Assembly: GCF_000482545.1 (NCBI RefSeq) | Contig: NZ_KI519455.1 | Span: forward strand, 1,797,247 to 1,861,246 | DNA from: Arthrobacter sp. 35W | GTDB lineage: Bacteria > Actinomycetota > Actinomycetes > Actinomycetales > Micrococcaceae | Reading direction: 5' to 3' | Length of the DNA stretch: 64,000 bases | Shown here: one piece after another, positions 1 through 18,028 of the stretch | How the letters are laid out: every line of letters begins with the position of its first letter | How positions within the stretch are numbered: the first letter of the stretch is position 1 | Position numbers and translations under genes: made by a program | Notes under the pieces: model-generated | Told to the model about the DNA's origin: nothing | Database searches by the model: none | The model's input: only the letters and a program-made list of their open reading frames with translations

Positions 1-2
1 TG

Positions 3-830
3 ACCTACATGGCAGAGGATCCGGTCAACCGCGGTTGGCACCACAACCAGATCACCTTCTCCATGGTCTATGCCTTCACCGAGAACTTCCTGCTGCCGAT
101 CAGCCATGACGAGGTGGTGCATGGCAAGGGATCCATGCTGGCCAAGATGCCCGGCGACCGCTGGCGCCAGCTGGCCAACCTGCGCGCCTACCTCGCCTTC
201 CAGTGGGCACACCCGGGCAAGGCCCTGATCTTCATGGGCACCGAGTTTGGCCAGGAATCCGAGTGGAGCGAGGCCTACGGACTGGACTGGGGGCTGGCCG
301 ACATGCCGGGCCACCACGGTGTCCAGTTGCTGGTGAAGTCCCTGAATGAGACCTACCGGTCCACGCCGGCACTCAGTGATCTGGACAACACCCACGAGGG
401 GTTCACCTGGATCAACGGCGGCGACACCGAGCACAACGTCCTCTCCTTCATCCGCTGGGACAAGGACGGCAACCCGCTGGTGGCAGTCATCAACTTCGGT
501 GGCAACCCGCACCATGACTACCGCCTGGGCCTGCCCCTGGTGGGGGAGTGGACGGAAGCGTTGAACACCGACGACGCCGAGTTCGGCGGCTCCGGTGTGG
601 GCAATGGCGGCGCCGTCATTGCCACAAAGCAGGATTGGGATGGGCAGCCGGCCTCGGCCGCGATCAGCCTGCCGCCTCTTGGCGCCCTGTACCTGGTGCC
701 TTCAAAGACAGCGCCGAAGACCAAGACCACGGCGAAGACCAAAGCGACAGCACAGCCGAAGGCCGCACTGAAGGCACCGGCGAAGGCCAAACTGGCAACC
801 GAGCCGAAGACCAAGCCGGCTGCCAAGTAG
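3..830 (+). CDS. glgB: 1,4-alpha-glucan branching enzyme, C-terminal part (5' end outside window)
   Basis: The reading frame is open from the left edge, so only the last ~275 residues are seen. They hold the end of the GH13 catalytic barrel and the C-terminal all-beta domain of the glycogen branching enzyme, which cuts alpha-1,4 chains and re-attaches them by alpha-1,6 links. The diagnostic motif is SHDEVVHGKGS, whose Asp is the third catalytic acid of the family, followed by MGTEFGQ and a beta domain ending GALYLVP. After the domain, where family members normally stop, there is an extra ~40-residue tail of almost only Lys, Ala, Thr and Pro (from about nt 708), like histone-H1/HupB tails. A strong hairpin follows at 866-902. 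Upstream genes are not visible. Confidence 0.95.
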   Translation, partial: TYMAEDPVNRGWHHNQITFSMVYAFTENFLLPISHDEVVHGKGSMLAKMPGDRWRQLANLRAYLAFQWAHPGKALIFMGTEFGQESEWSEAYGLDWGLADMPGHHGVQLLVKSLNETYRSTPALSDLDNTHEGFTWINGGDTEHNVLSFIRWDKDGNPLVAVINFGGNPHHDYRLGLPLVGEWTEALNTDDAEFGGSGVGNGGAVIATKQDWDGQPASAAISLPPLGALYLVPSKTAPKTKTTAKTKATAQPKAALKAPAKAKLATEPKTKPAAK

Positions 831-865
831 AAGGCCGGCCAACAGGCCAACCCCAGTGGTTGGCG

Positions 866-908
866 GGGCGGGGGAGGGGCCACAGAGCCCTTCCCCCGCC
901 CGGTTTTG
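866..908 (+). terminator. Rho-independent terminator after glgB
   Basis: A 12-bp G/C stem (CGGGGGAGGGGC with GCCCTTCCCCCG, one G-U pair) with a 6-nt loop is followed by CCCGGTTTTG. It lies 35 bp after the glgB stop and just before the first rRNA promoter candidate. Confidence 0.7.
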
Positions 909-934
909 TCTCCGGGGCAAAGTGGTGCTAGAGT
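906..934 (+). promoter_or_regulatory. rRNA operon 1 upstream promoter (P1 candidate)
   Basis: TTGTCT (906-911), 17-bp spacer, TAGAGT (929-934). It lies outside the duplicated block and so is unique to this operon. Confidence 0.5.
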
Positions 935-1057
935 AGGTAACCCGCCGAGCGAACAGTTCGGAGGGAAAATCCAACACACCGAAGTTCTAACCAGCTTTGT
1001 TGTGTGCCTCATGCTTGAGCGAATCAAAAACGCTGAAGCCGGGCAGGAAAAGCCGAT

Positions 1058-1087
1058 TTGACTTCATGGAAGTTGATCGGGTAAGCT
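1058..1087 (+). promoter_or_regulatory. rRNA operon 1 promoter P2
   Basis: TTGACT (1058-1063), 18-bp spacer, TAAGCT (1082-1087); fits the actinobacterial TTGAC / TAnnnT pattern. It is inside the repeated block. The other copy has TAAGTT because of one base change. Confidence 0.6.
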
Positions 1088-1162
1088 TGAAAAGTTGCTC
1101 CGGCACTGATCGCCGCGGAAACCGTGATGGTTTCCAGGATGTGCGTGTTGGCCGGAAGCTCC

Positions 1163-1178
1163 TGTTGTTTGAGAACTC
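1163..1178 (+). promoter_or_regulatory. boxA-like antitermination element, rRNA leader 1
   Basis: TGTTGTTTGAGAACTC resembles the boxA of actinobacterial rRNA leaders, bound by the Nus factors that make rRNA transcription resist termination. A related element recurs in the 16S-23S spacer at 3242-3258. Confidence 0.6.
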
Positions 1179-1339
1179 AATAGTGTGCCAAGTTTTATTG
1201 ATACCAATCATTTATTAATTGGTTATCTGGACCGTTGGCCCCACCCCCGTGGTGGCGGCGGTCCGTTTAGCTGGTTTCAAATTTAGTGCACCACCACCTG
1301 CTCCTTTTCCGGGCGGTGGGGGTGTGTCTGTAATAAACA

Positions 1340-6515
<5,176 letters not shown>

Positions 6516-6768
6516 ACCACACCCTCCCTGGGTGGACCCGTTCTTCAAAAGGGGTCCACCATATTTGAAGGGGTGGGAAGGTCACTGCATGCTTGCGTCC
6601 ACTATGTGGTTCCCGACCAACAACTTGTCGTTGTTGGCAGGGGACGAACGCCACACGTTGATCGTGGGATCCTGTTCGGGTCCCGGGTCGGGGTGTGGGA
6701 TAATTGAATGAAACGTCATCGTTTCCCTAGTTTTCCCCGCCGGGTCCGTCCTGGTGTGTGGAGGTAGA
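6516..6768 (+). other. 23S-5S spacer 1
   Basis: About 250 nt of transcribed spacer. GGGTGGACCCGTTCTTC and AAAAGGGGTCCACC form a hairpin just after the 23S, probably part of the 23S processing stem. TGCGTCCACTATGTGGTTC faces the spacer boxA region (CATAGTGGACGCG, 3257-3270), giving complementary arms across the 23S. No gene is seen. Confidence 0.6.
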
Positions 6769-6887
6769 GTTACGGCGGTCATAGCGTGGGGGAAACGCCC
6801 GGTCCCATTCCGAACCCGGAAGCTAAGGCCCACAGCGCCGATGGTACTGCACTCGTGAGGGTGTGGGAGAGTAGGACACCGCCGGAC
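6769..6887 (+). rRNA. rrf: 5S ribosomal RNA, copy 1
   Basis: GTTACGGCGGTCATAGCG pairs at its 5' end with the 3' end GACACCGCCGGAC. Loop C motif CCCATTCCGAACCC and length of about 119 nt are typical of actinobacterial 5S. Confidence 0.95.
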
Positions 6888-6901
6888 AACCATTAAAGGG
6901 G

Positions 6902-6990
6902 GGGCCCCGCACCACTGGTGCGGGGCCCTTCCGCTGTTGACACGGCACCTGCGAAGGGCCGCACCCCCACCCGGGGTGCGGCCCTTTCGT
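6902..6990 (+). terminator. tandem terminators of rRNA operon 1
   Basis: Two strong hairpins in series. GGGCCCCGCACCA with GGTGCGGGGCCC (6902-6928) is followed by TTCCG. AAGGGCCGCACCCC with GGGGTGCGGCCCTT (6954-6986) is followed by TCGTCATTT. Confidence 0.85.
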
Positions 6991-7065
6991 CATTTAACAA
7001 CGTTCAACCAGGGCCCGGGTGCCCCCGGCAGGATGCTGCGGAGGCGCCGGCACACCGCATCACGT

Positions 7066-7113
7066 GCAAGGCCCGCCGTGGTGTGGGGAACAACACGGCC
7101 CCACGGCACCCGG
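7066..7113 (+). repeat. 48-bp imperfect direct repeat, copy A
   Basis: Matches 7450-7497 at 40 of 48 positions without gaps, with the shared core CACGGCnnCACGGCACCCGG. It contains a small dyad, GTGGGG...CCCCAC. Confidence 0.6.
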
Positions 7114-7222
7114 GCGGGCCGGCCACGGCCACCAGCTCCACGCAGCCGCACCGGACCTGGACACGCCCCTGCCGCCAACGGACGCCGGGTCCGCCACCAC
7201 ACACCGGGACCACGGCTGCAAA

Positions 7223-7344
7223 AATCGCGCCTGGTCATCCCCAGCTGCTCCCATTGCTCGCAAGCTCGCGATGGGTCCCTTGCAGCCGCGGGCCCAATTT
7301 CCGCGCCCGGGGGACGGACAGGAAAATGACGACCAGGCGCGATT
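7223..7344 (+). repeat. palindromic element with 14-bp arms
   Basis: AATCGCGCCTGGTC (7223-7236) is the exact reverse complement of GACCAGGCGCGATT (7331-7344). Inside lies a second near-palindrome (CCATTGCTCGC / GCTCGCGATGG, about 7251-7275). A third copy of the arm, ATGACAAGCAGGCGCGA, lies at 7571-7587. It has the shape of a REP- or MITE-like repeat, but copies elsewhere in the genome cannot be seen. Confidence 0.5.
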
Positions 7345-7449
7345 CTGGGTAGGGGGCCGTTCGGGTGGCCTGCAGCCGGACGGAGCACGGAACCGGCTAC
7401 AGGACCGGCAGCGGGGCGGTTTCGGATGCGGCTGCACGCCCCATTCTGT

Positions 7450-7497
7450 GCAGGAGCCGCCGCGGTGTGGGCAGAAACACGGCCGCACGGCACCCGG
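7450..7497 (+). repeat. 48-bp imperfect direct repeat, copy B
   Basis: Partner of 7066-7113, 384 bp downstream, 83 % identical without gaps. It lies just upstream of the third arm of the palindromic element (7571-7587). Confidence 0.6.
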
Positions 7498-8070
7498 AGC
7501 AACCCAGCCAGCGTCACTCCCTGCACCAACGGTTGTGTCCAGCTGCCGTGCCCGGCGGGCGCATGCAGATATGACAAGCAGGCGCGACCCTTGTGCTTTG
7601 ATGCGACACTCGCAGCAAAGACGGCAAGAAATGTTGTGGGGTGGGCCCAAACCGTTGGCTGTAGAACTCGGATGGGGTACTTCTACCGTGACCAAAGGAA
7701 TCGGCTCAGGCTGCACCGGGAATTCTTGAGGCCCTACGTAACCAAGGTCACGCCATGGGCCCTGGAATCACGCCGTCGAGCAGGGGAGCCAGATGCGCAG
7801 CACCTGGTCTGGTGGCAGAGCAGTGATGAAGCACATCCGGCCACGGCAACCAGACTTGCCGGCAAAGTCGCTGATAGACGGCGTGAGGGTTGCGTGTCAG
7901 CGTCCATGGAAGACTGCCAATAGGGGGCCACGAGAGCGCCCGCTGATGGCCATGCGATCTGCGCGCTTCCCTTTCGCGGAGGAAGTCAGCGGCCGGGTGT
8001 CCTCCTCGATCCCGGCCCCGACCCAGCAGGCGCTGAGGAAGATCCGGGCCAGCTCATTCGCCCCCAACGC

Positions 8071-8331
8071 ACCGATGCCAGCGTCACCAAGGCCGTCGCC
8101 CGGGTGCTGCGCTGCTGATCTGGTTGTGGATGCCCCTCCTGCGAGAAACGCTCCATTGCGATCGACTCCAGCCTTCATCCTGCAGGCCTCGGGGAGCTCA
8201 TGCCCAAGACCCAGGCCACGGCAACGGTTGACCGGCTTCTGCACCACGCCAACGTCTGCCAAACCAATGGGTACGCCGTCAGACTGACCCCGGCCCAGAC
8301 CAGGCCCAAGCGCTGGCAGGGAAGGGAATGA
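8071..8331 (+). pseudogene. decayed istB (IS21-family helper ATPase) remnant
   Basis: From 8071 the translation TDASVTKAVARVLRC resembles the segment before Walker B in IstB. After a frame break comes DLVVDAP, and after another break EKRSIAI and then, from 8200, MPKTQATATVDRLLHHANV ending at a TGA (8329-8331). The order fits the IstB C-terminal half, but the stretch between Walker B and YERRSIA (~25 residues) is missing and the frame is broken at least twice. IstB loads the IS21-type transposase. This copy is of a different IS21 subgroup from the intact-looking element at 16232-19681. Confidence 0.7.
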
Positions 8332-8854
8332 TGCAACTCAAAAGCCCGGAGCGGAATGGCCACCCACCACCGTCAATTGCGTGGGCAGATCTCATGGCCA
8401 TATCCGGGCATTTCTACTGGCCGCTGATGGCCAGAAGCCAATAGCCCTTGAGAGTTGCGTCCCGCTGTATGTGGAAGCCGTGGCTCGCCAAGTTGTCCCA
8501 CTGACGCAAGGGGCCATCGGGCAATGGTCAGAGGGCACCAATCAAAGTCGGTTAGAGCAAGACCCAAACACACGACGGACCTCGACCAGTCTTCCTTGTC
8601 GAGTCGCCGGGGCAATTGTCCACATCGGGGAACCGAGGCAGTCCACCGTGATGTGGACATGCGCGGCGCCGGCACACGGATATCGCTCGTGAGGTGGGCC
8701 GATGACCCGGGCCTTGGTTGATGTATTAGCACGCCTGCGCTATATGGTGCTTCTGGCCGATATGCAGGTACTGCGCCTGCATATTGACGTATGCAATGCG
8801 CGATGGCTGCCCTGGCCGTTCGGCTGGCGCGCGCCCGAGGGGATTGCCCGGGCC
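8332..8854. other. gene-free stretch after istB remnant
   Basis: No supported gene. The first ~110 bp (GTGGGCAGATCTCATGGCCAT and following) look like the 3' non-coding end of the same dead IS21-type element. The rest shows no motif I recognise. Confidence 0.4.
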
Positions 8855-9334
8855 CTATGTGGCTTCAGCCTGCTTGCGAATCAGCCCGGCCAGCCATTCG
8901 GCGGTGAGCTTGAGCGCGTCCAGTTCACGACGGTTGCAGTCATCGATGGCCTGCCGGGCTGACATGACGATGTCGGGATCACCTGATACCTCAAAGTCAT
9001 GCTGAATTGTCACGATGGCACCGGTCTCGCCATCGGCAACTGTCCATTCTCCAATGAGGAGTTGCAGGGGTTCCTCGACATCAACTTGTTGAAAGAAGAT
9101 GGTCCCGTTGTTAGGATCCAACGTCCTGGCCACAAGGCACGAGCTCAGCTCGCCGCCGATCACCACCGATATGCGAATGGTGTGCTCGTTGGCCCCTCCA
9201 TCTACCTGCTCCTTGTAGATGGTGAGCCCGCTGACGCTTGCCCAGTGGGCAGAATCCCGCAGCGCCTCGAAAACCACACTCGCTGGGGCGTCAATGGCGA
9301 TCCCGTGCGTGGTTGTCTCCATAGTGGTAGCCAT
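8855..9334 (-). CDS. SRPBCC-family protein (polyketide cyclase/START-like)
   Basis: 159-residue protein with the layout of SRPBCC ligand-binding domains. The N-terminal strand reads GIAIDAPASVVFEALRDSAHW, followed by a central sheet (TIFFQQVDVEEP, GEWTVADGETGAIV) and a long C-terminal amphipathic helix (ARQAIDDCNRRELDALKLTAEWLAGL). Such proteins bind hydrophobic ligands or act as aromatase/cyclases or stress proteins; the substrate cannot be told. Start chosen at the ATG preceded by AAGGA (9337-9341); a TTG four codons earlier or an ATG four codons later are alternatives. The only intact protein gene between the rRNA operons, transcribed against them, with no partner beside it. Confidence 0.8.
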   Translation of the reverse strand: MATTMETTTHGIAIDAPASVVFEALRDSAHWASVSGLTIYKEQVDGGANEHTIRISVVIGGELSSCLVARTLDPNNGTIFFQQVDVEEPLQLLIGEWTVADGETGAIVTIQHDFEVSGDPDIVMSARQAIDDCNRRELDALKLTAEWLAGLIRKQAEAT

Positions 9335-9444
9335 CTGTTCCTTCAATCGTGGACCTTAGTACGTAAGGCTAGGACTTCTGCAGCTCGAAACCATGGGTTT
9401 GCTTACGATGGCGCAACACACGTTCACAAGGGGTCATCTTCCTC

Positions 9445-9500
9445 TGCGGCGAACGGTGCCAGCCGGCCCCTTTGCGGCGAACGGTGCCAGCCGGCCCCTT
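9445..9500 (+). repeat. 28-bp tandem repeat (two full units)
   Basis: The unit TGCGGCGAACGGTGCCAGCC plus GGCCCCTT occurs at 9445-9472 and exactly again at 9473-9500; a third partial unit (TGCTGCGA) begins at 9501. Confidence 0.9.
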
Positions 9501-9526
9501 TGCTGCGACATGTGCGCAGCAAAGGG
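9496..9526 (+). repeat. perfect 12-bp inverted repeat
   Basis: CCCTTTGCTGCG, 7-nt loop, CGCAGCAAAGGG. No T-run follows, so it is not a classical terminator. It ends 42 bp before the -35 of the operon 2 P1 promoter and may be a protein-binding site. Confidence 0.75.
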
Positions 9527-9567
9527 TCGTTGAATGGGGCGGGATGGACCTCTGTCTGTTTCTCGAT

Positions 9568-9596
9568 TTGCGTGTTCCCGCAAAGGTGTGTAAAGT
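9568..9596 (+). promoter_or_regulatory. rRNA operon 2 upstream promoter (P1)
   Basis: TTGCGT (9568-9573), 17-bp spacer, TAAAGT (9591-9596). It lies outside the duplicated block, so the sequence differs from operon 1 P1. Confidence 0.6.
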
Positions 9597-9742
9597 ATTT
9601 CGAGTTGCCCCGGACGCCGGGGAAACGAAAAACCCCCCTTGTGAACAGCCGGTGGAACATCCGGTGGTTCACCGCGCCCCGAGTTTTCAATCATTTCATG
9701 TGGTTGGCGGACTCGGCGGGACGCAGAGGAGGAAAAGCCGAT

Positions 9743-9772
9743 TTGACTTCATGGAAGTTGATCGGGTAAGTT
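9743..9772 (+). promoter_or_regulatory. rRNA operon 2 promoter P2
   Basis: TTGACT (9743-9748), 18-bp spacer, TAAGTT (9767-9772). One base differs from the -10 of operon 1 P2. Confidence 0.6.
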
Positions 9773-9847
9773 TGAAAAGTTGCTCCGGCACTGATCGCCG
9801 CGGAAACCGTGATGGTTTCCAGGATGTGCGTGTTGGCCGGAAGCTCC

Positions 9848-9863
9848 TGTTGTTTGAGAACTC
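9848..9863 (+). promoter_or_regulatory. boxA-like element, rRNA leader 2
   Basis: TGTTGTTTGAGAACTC, identical to the element at 1163-1178. Confidence 0.6.
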
Positions 9864-10024
9864 AATAGTGTGCCAAGTTTTATTGATACCAATCATTTAT
9901 TAATTGGTTATCTGGACCGTTGGCCCCACCCCCGTGGTGGCGGCGGTCCGTTTAGCTGGTTTCAAATTTAGTGCACCACCACCTGCTCCTTTTCCGGGCG
10001 GTGGGGGTGTGTCTGTAATAAACA

Positions 10025-15200
<5,176 letters not shown>

Positions 15201-15453
15201 ACCACACCCTCCCTGGGTGGACCCGTTCTTCAAAAGGGGTCCACCATATTTGAAGGGGTGGGAAGGTCACTGCATGCTTGCGTCCACTATGTGGTTCCCG
15301 ACCAACAACTTGTCGTTGTTGGCAGGGGACGAACGCCACACGTTGATCGTGGGATCCTGTTCGGGTCCCGGGTCGGGGTGTGGGATAATTGAATGAAACG
15401 TCATCGTTTCCCTAGTTTTCCCCGCCGGGTCCGTCCTGGTGTGTGGAGGTAGA
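15201..15453 (+). other. 23S-5S spacer 2
   Basis: Matches 6516-6768, with the same post-23S hairpin; no gene. Confidence 0.6.
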
Positions 15454-15572
15454 GTTACGGCGGTCATAGCGTGGGGGAAACGCCCGGTCCCATTCCGAAC
15501 CCGGAAGCTAAGGCCCACAGCGCCGATGGTACTGCACTCGTGAGGGTGTGGGAGAGTAGGACACCGCCGGAC
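15454..15572 (+). rRNA. rrf: 5S ribosomal RNA, copy 2
   Basis: Same as copy 1: GTTACGGCGGTC at the 5' end pairs with GACACCGCCGGAC at the 3' end. Confidence 0.95.
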
Positions 15573-15586
15573 AACCATTAAAGGGG

Positions 15587-15675
15587 GGGCCCCGCACCAC
15601 TGGTGCGGGGCCCTTCCGCTGTTGACACGGCACCTGCGAAGGGCCGCACCCCCACCCGGGGTGCGGCCCTTTCGT
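15587..15675 (+). terminator. tandem terminators of rRNA operon 2
   Basis: Same two hairpins as after operon 1 (15587-15613 and 15639-15671). The second ends 7 bp from the stop codon of the convergent broken gene and could serve both strands. Confidence 0.85.
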
Positions 15676-15678
15676 CAT

Positions 15679-16231
15679 TTAACGGCGCACCGGATAGCGC
15701 AGGTGGAGCACCCGGTTGTCTTGAATCACTACGTCGGGATCCTCCAAGAGGTGCTGTGCGTGTTCCGACCCGAAGTGGCGCTTGCCGGACCCGAACACGA
15801 CAGGTACGACATCCATGCGCACCTCATCGACCAGGCCCGCGGCTAGCACCTGGCCACCGACGCCGCCGGCGGCGACCTCGACGATGCGGTCGCCCGCGAG
15901 TTCCTGCGTCTTGGCCACGGCTCCCTCGACACCGTCGACGAAGTGGAAAGGCGCCTCGGGGTCCCAGCCCTCGGGTTTCGGCCGGTGCGTCACGACGACC
16001 ACGTGGTCGACCCCGCCCGGAGGCTTTCCGTCCCAGCCGTCCGTCATGTCGAAGACCCGGCGGCCGACGATTGTCGCCCCGATCTGGTTCCAGTACGGCC
16101 GGGTGTAGTCGTAGGAGGTCTGCGACACCTTCAGTTCGCCGCTCTCGTCCAACGGGACGTCACCGCTGGACAACCACTCGAACAGCGGTCCGGGCTGGTC
16201 GTTCTCGTCCGCGATGAAGCCGTCCACCGAC
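15679..16231 (-). pseudogene. dihydrofolate-reductase-like (RibD C-terminal) gene, main fragment cut by IS21-type element
   Basis: About 182 residues from DGFIADENDQPGP to LHLRYPVRR. It is the RibD-C/DHFR-like fold seen in many actinobacterial 'dihydrofolate reductase family' proteins; VGRRVFDMTDGWDGKPP and the Gly-rich AAGGVGGQVLAAGL are typical nucleotide-binding parts. The first 12 codons lie at 19682-19715 beyond the insertion. Joining them after removing one copy of the 5-bp duplication CCGAC gives MYGSVSVDGFIADEN in frame, so the insertion is the only visible lesion. It converges on rRNA operon 2, and its stop codon lies within the operon repeat. Confidence 0.85.
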
Positions 16232-16295
16232 TGTCAACGCCAACCGAAAATAGGGCCATTGTTGCCAACTGAAAACTGGGCCACGGTGTGTTGTT

Positions 16296-16767
16296 TCAGT
16301 GTGCCAGATTCTGTGGCTTGATCCGGCCCTGAAGCCGGTAGCTGTTGCCGGTGAGGTTGATGACCTCGGCGTGGTGGACGATCCTGTCGATCATCGCCGA
16401 GGCGATCGTGGCGTCGCCGAACACGTCGGCCCAGCGGCTGAACGCCAGGTTGCTGGTCAGGATCAGCGAGGCCCTCTCGTAGCGGGAGGCGACGAGCTGG
16501 AAGAACAGGTTCGCGGAGTCCTGGTCAAACGGGATGTAGCCCACCTCGTCAATGACGAGGAGCTTGTAGCGGCGGAGTTTGGCCAGCTCGGCGGCCAACT
16601 GCCCGCGGGCGTGGGCCTCGGCCAGGCGGGCCACCCAGCCGGTCGCCGAGTCGAAGAGGACCCGGTGCCCGGCCTGGGCGGCCCGGGTCGCAATCCCGAC
16701 CGCGAGATGGGTTTTCCCGGTGCCCGGCGGGCCCAGCAGCACGACGTTCTTCGCCTCCTCCAGGAAC
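16296..16767 (-). pseudogene. istB: istB, C-terminal part (split by IS3)
   Basis: Carries the AAA+ core of the IS21 helper ATPase: FLEEAKNVV, then Walker A GPPGTGKTH, Walker B LLVIDEVGY and the C-terminal MIDRIVHHAEV, ending QNLAH. The N-terminal part is at 18071-18372. Removing 16768-18070 plus one AAC restores GTGVFLEEAKNVVLLGPPG in frame and a normal-length protein of 256 residues. With istB broken, this IS21 copy should not transpose unaided. Confidence 0.9.
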
Positions 16768-16832
16768 TGGGCTGCTGTGGAGATTTCGGACAGCGGGACC
16801 CCATGAAATGATGGGGACCACCGGAATGAGGA

Positions 16833-17138
16833 ATGACCAGAATGTCATCAACACGACCCAGGTTCAGCCAGGAATTCAAGGATGAACTGTGCCGCGAAGT
16901 CATCGATTCGTCCAAGCCCATCAAGGCCGTCGCCACCGCATACGGTGTCGGCGCCGAGACGCTGCGCAGCTGGCTGAAGAAGTACCAGCAGGCGCACGGG
17001 GACACCGGGACGGAGCCGGAGCTGACCGTGTCCGAACGTGCCCGGCTCAAGGAGTTGGAACGTGAGAACCAGGAACTGAAGGCGGAGGCCGCGTTCCTAA
17101 AAAAAGCGGCCGCATACTTCGCACGGGAGCCACGGTAG
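16833..17138 (+). CDS. IS3 OrfA (HTH/leucine-zipper subunit)
   Basis: 101-residue protein. An N-terminal helix-turn-helix of the Tnp_1 type (FSQEFKDELCREVIDSS ... GVGAETLRSWLKKY) is followed by a leucine-zipper-like coiled coil (RLKELERENQELKAEAAFLKK). It binds the terminal repeats. Near its end the codons CTA AAA AAA GCG form an A7 run (17099-17105), the canonical signal for -1 frameshifting. The orfB frame is open from there, so an OrfAB fusion transposase can be made. A second ATG three codons downstream is an alternative start. Confidence 0.93.
   Translation: MTRMSSTRPRFSQEFKDELCREVIDSSKPIKAVATAYGVGAETLRSWLKKYQQAHGDTGTEPELTVSERARLKELERENQELKAEAAFLKKAAAYFAREPR
17099..17105 (+). promoter_or_regulatory. 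slippery A7 for -1 ribosomal frameshift
   Basis: In the orfA frame the run reads CTA AAA AAA G. orfB lies in the -1 frame and is open across this point. Confidence 0.75.
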
Positions 17139-18028
17139 TGGCGAAGTATGAATTCATCGACTCCTACGCTGCCGCCCCGAAGGCGCCGGCGGTGCTGATG
17201 ATGTGCCGGTGGCTGGAGGTCTCCCGCTCCGGGTTCTACCACTGGCGCTCCCGCGCGGTCTCGGCCACCGCGGCCCGCAGGGCGGCGCTGGCGGTCCGGG
17301 TGCAGCATTTCTTCAAGGAATCGGACGGGACCTACGGGTACCGCCGGATCCACGCGGACCTGGCCGGCGGGGGCGTCGAATGCTCCCCGGAACTGGTGCG
17401 CCAGATCATGCGCCAGGAGGGGCTGGTGCCGTGCCAGCCACGGCCCTTCAGAACCACCACCGTCGCGGATGCCGACGCGGCCGCGGCGATGCCGGACCTG
17501 GTGAGGCGGGACTTCACCGCGGACCGCCCGGGCATCAAGTTCGTCGGCGACATCACGTACATCCACACGTGGCAGGGGTTCATCTACCTGGCCACGGTCA
17601 TCGACTGCTATTCGAAGAAGGTCGCCGGCTGGGCGATCGAGGACCACATGCGCTCCGAACTCGTGGAACGGGCCCTGTCCAATGCCGCCGCGACGACCAG
17701 GATCGAGCCGGACGCGATTTGGCATTCGGACCGCGGAAGCGTGTACACCTCGGCGTCCTTCCGTGCGGTGGTCACCGGGCTGGGGATGCGGTCGTCCATG
17801 GGGAGGACCGGTGTCTGCTGGGACAACAGCCAGGCCGAGACCTTCTTCTCGGCCCTGAAAAACGAACGCGTGTACCGCACGACGTACGCCACGAAGGACC
17901 GGGCACGCAGGGACGTCATCCGCTACATCGAGGGGTTCTACAACAGCCGCAGACGCCATTCGGCCCTCGGTTACCGACGCCCGAATGAGGTCCACTATAG
18001 TTACCAGCAGCCGGCCACGGCAGCGTAG
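17138..18028 (+). CDS. IS3 OrfB transposase (DDE, rve integrase core)
   Basis: 296 residues, starting at a GTG that overlaps the orfA stop (TAGTG). It has the N-terminal HTH_21 region (GTYGYRRIHADL) and a full integrase core: first Asp in FVGDITYI, second in WHSDRGSVYTS, Glu in DNSQAETFFSALKNE, followed by the family ending YNSRRRHSALGYRRP. The product cuts and joins the IS ends, mainly as an OrfAB fusion made by -1 frameshifting. No stop or frameshift is seen. Confidence 0.94.
   Translation: MAKYEFIDSYAAAPKAPAVLMMCRWLEVSRSGFYHWRSRAVSATAARRAALAVRVQHFFKESDGTYGYRRIHADLAGGGVECSPELVRQIMRQEGLVPCQPRPFRTTTVADADAAAAMPDLVRRDFTADRPGIKFVGDITYIHTWQGFIYLATVIDCYSKKVAGWAIEDHMRSELVERALSNAAATTRIEPDAIWHSDRGSVYTSASFRAVVTGLGMRSSMGRTGVCWDNSQAETFFSALKNERVYRTTYATKDRARRDVIRYIEGFYNSRRRHSALGYRRPNEVHYSYQQPATAA

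Larger units (their letters stand above)
831..1339 (+). other. glgB-16S intergenic region / rRNA leader
   Basis: No protein gene is supported here. The stretch holds the glgB terminator, two promoter candidates (906-934 and 1058-1087), a boxA-like antitermination element (1163-1178) and the 16S precursor stem: TGCTCCTT (1299-1306) and the CAC-rich run before it can pair with AAGGAGCA (2869-2876) and the GGTGGTGGTGGTG run after the 16S. From 1045 onward the sequence is shared with the second rRNA operon. Confidence 0.75.
6999..8070 (+). other. non-coding inter-operon region with degenerate repeats
   Basis: Open frames here overlap each other on both strands, lack ribosome binding sites and show no family motif, so I call no gene. 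What is visible is repeat structure (the 48-bp pair at 7066/7450 and a 14-bp inverted repeat at 7223/7331). The stretch looks like decayed accessory DNA between the two rRNA operons. Confidence 0.6.
9335..9729 (+). other. region upstream of rRNA operon 2
   Basis: No gene. Contains a 28-bp tandem duplication (9445-9500), a perfect 12-bp hairpin (9496-9526) and the unique P1 promoter of operon 2 (9568-9596). Confidence 0.7.

Noticed and set aside
7019-7923. Overlapping frames of 120-240 codons between the rRNA operons
   Set aside because: Present on both strands at the same place, without ribosome binding sites or motifs; better explained by high G+C and repeats.
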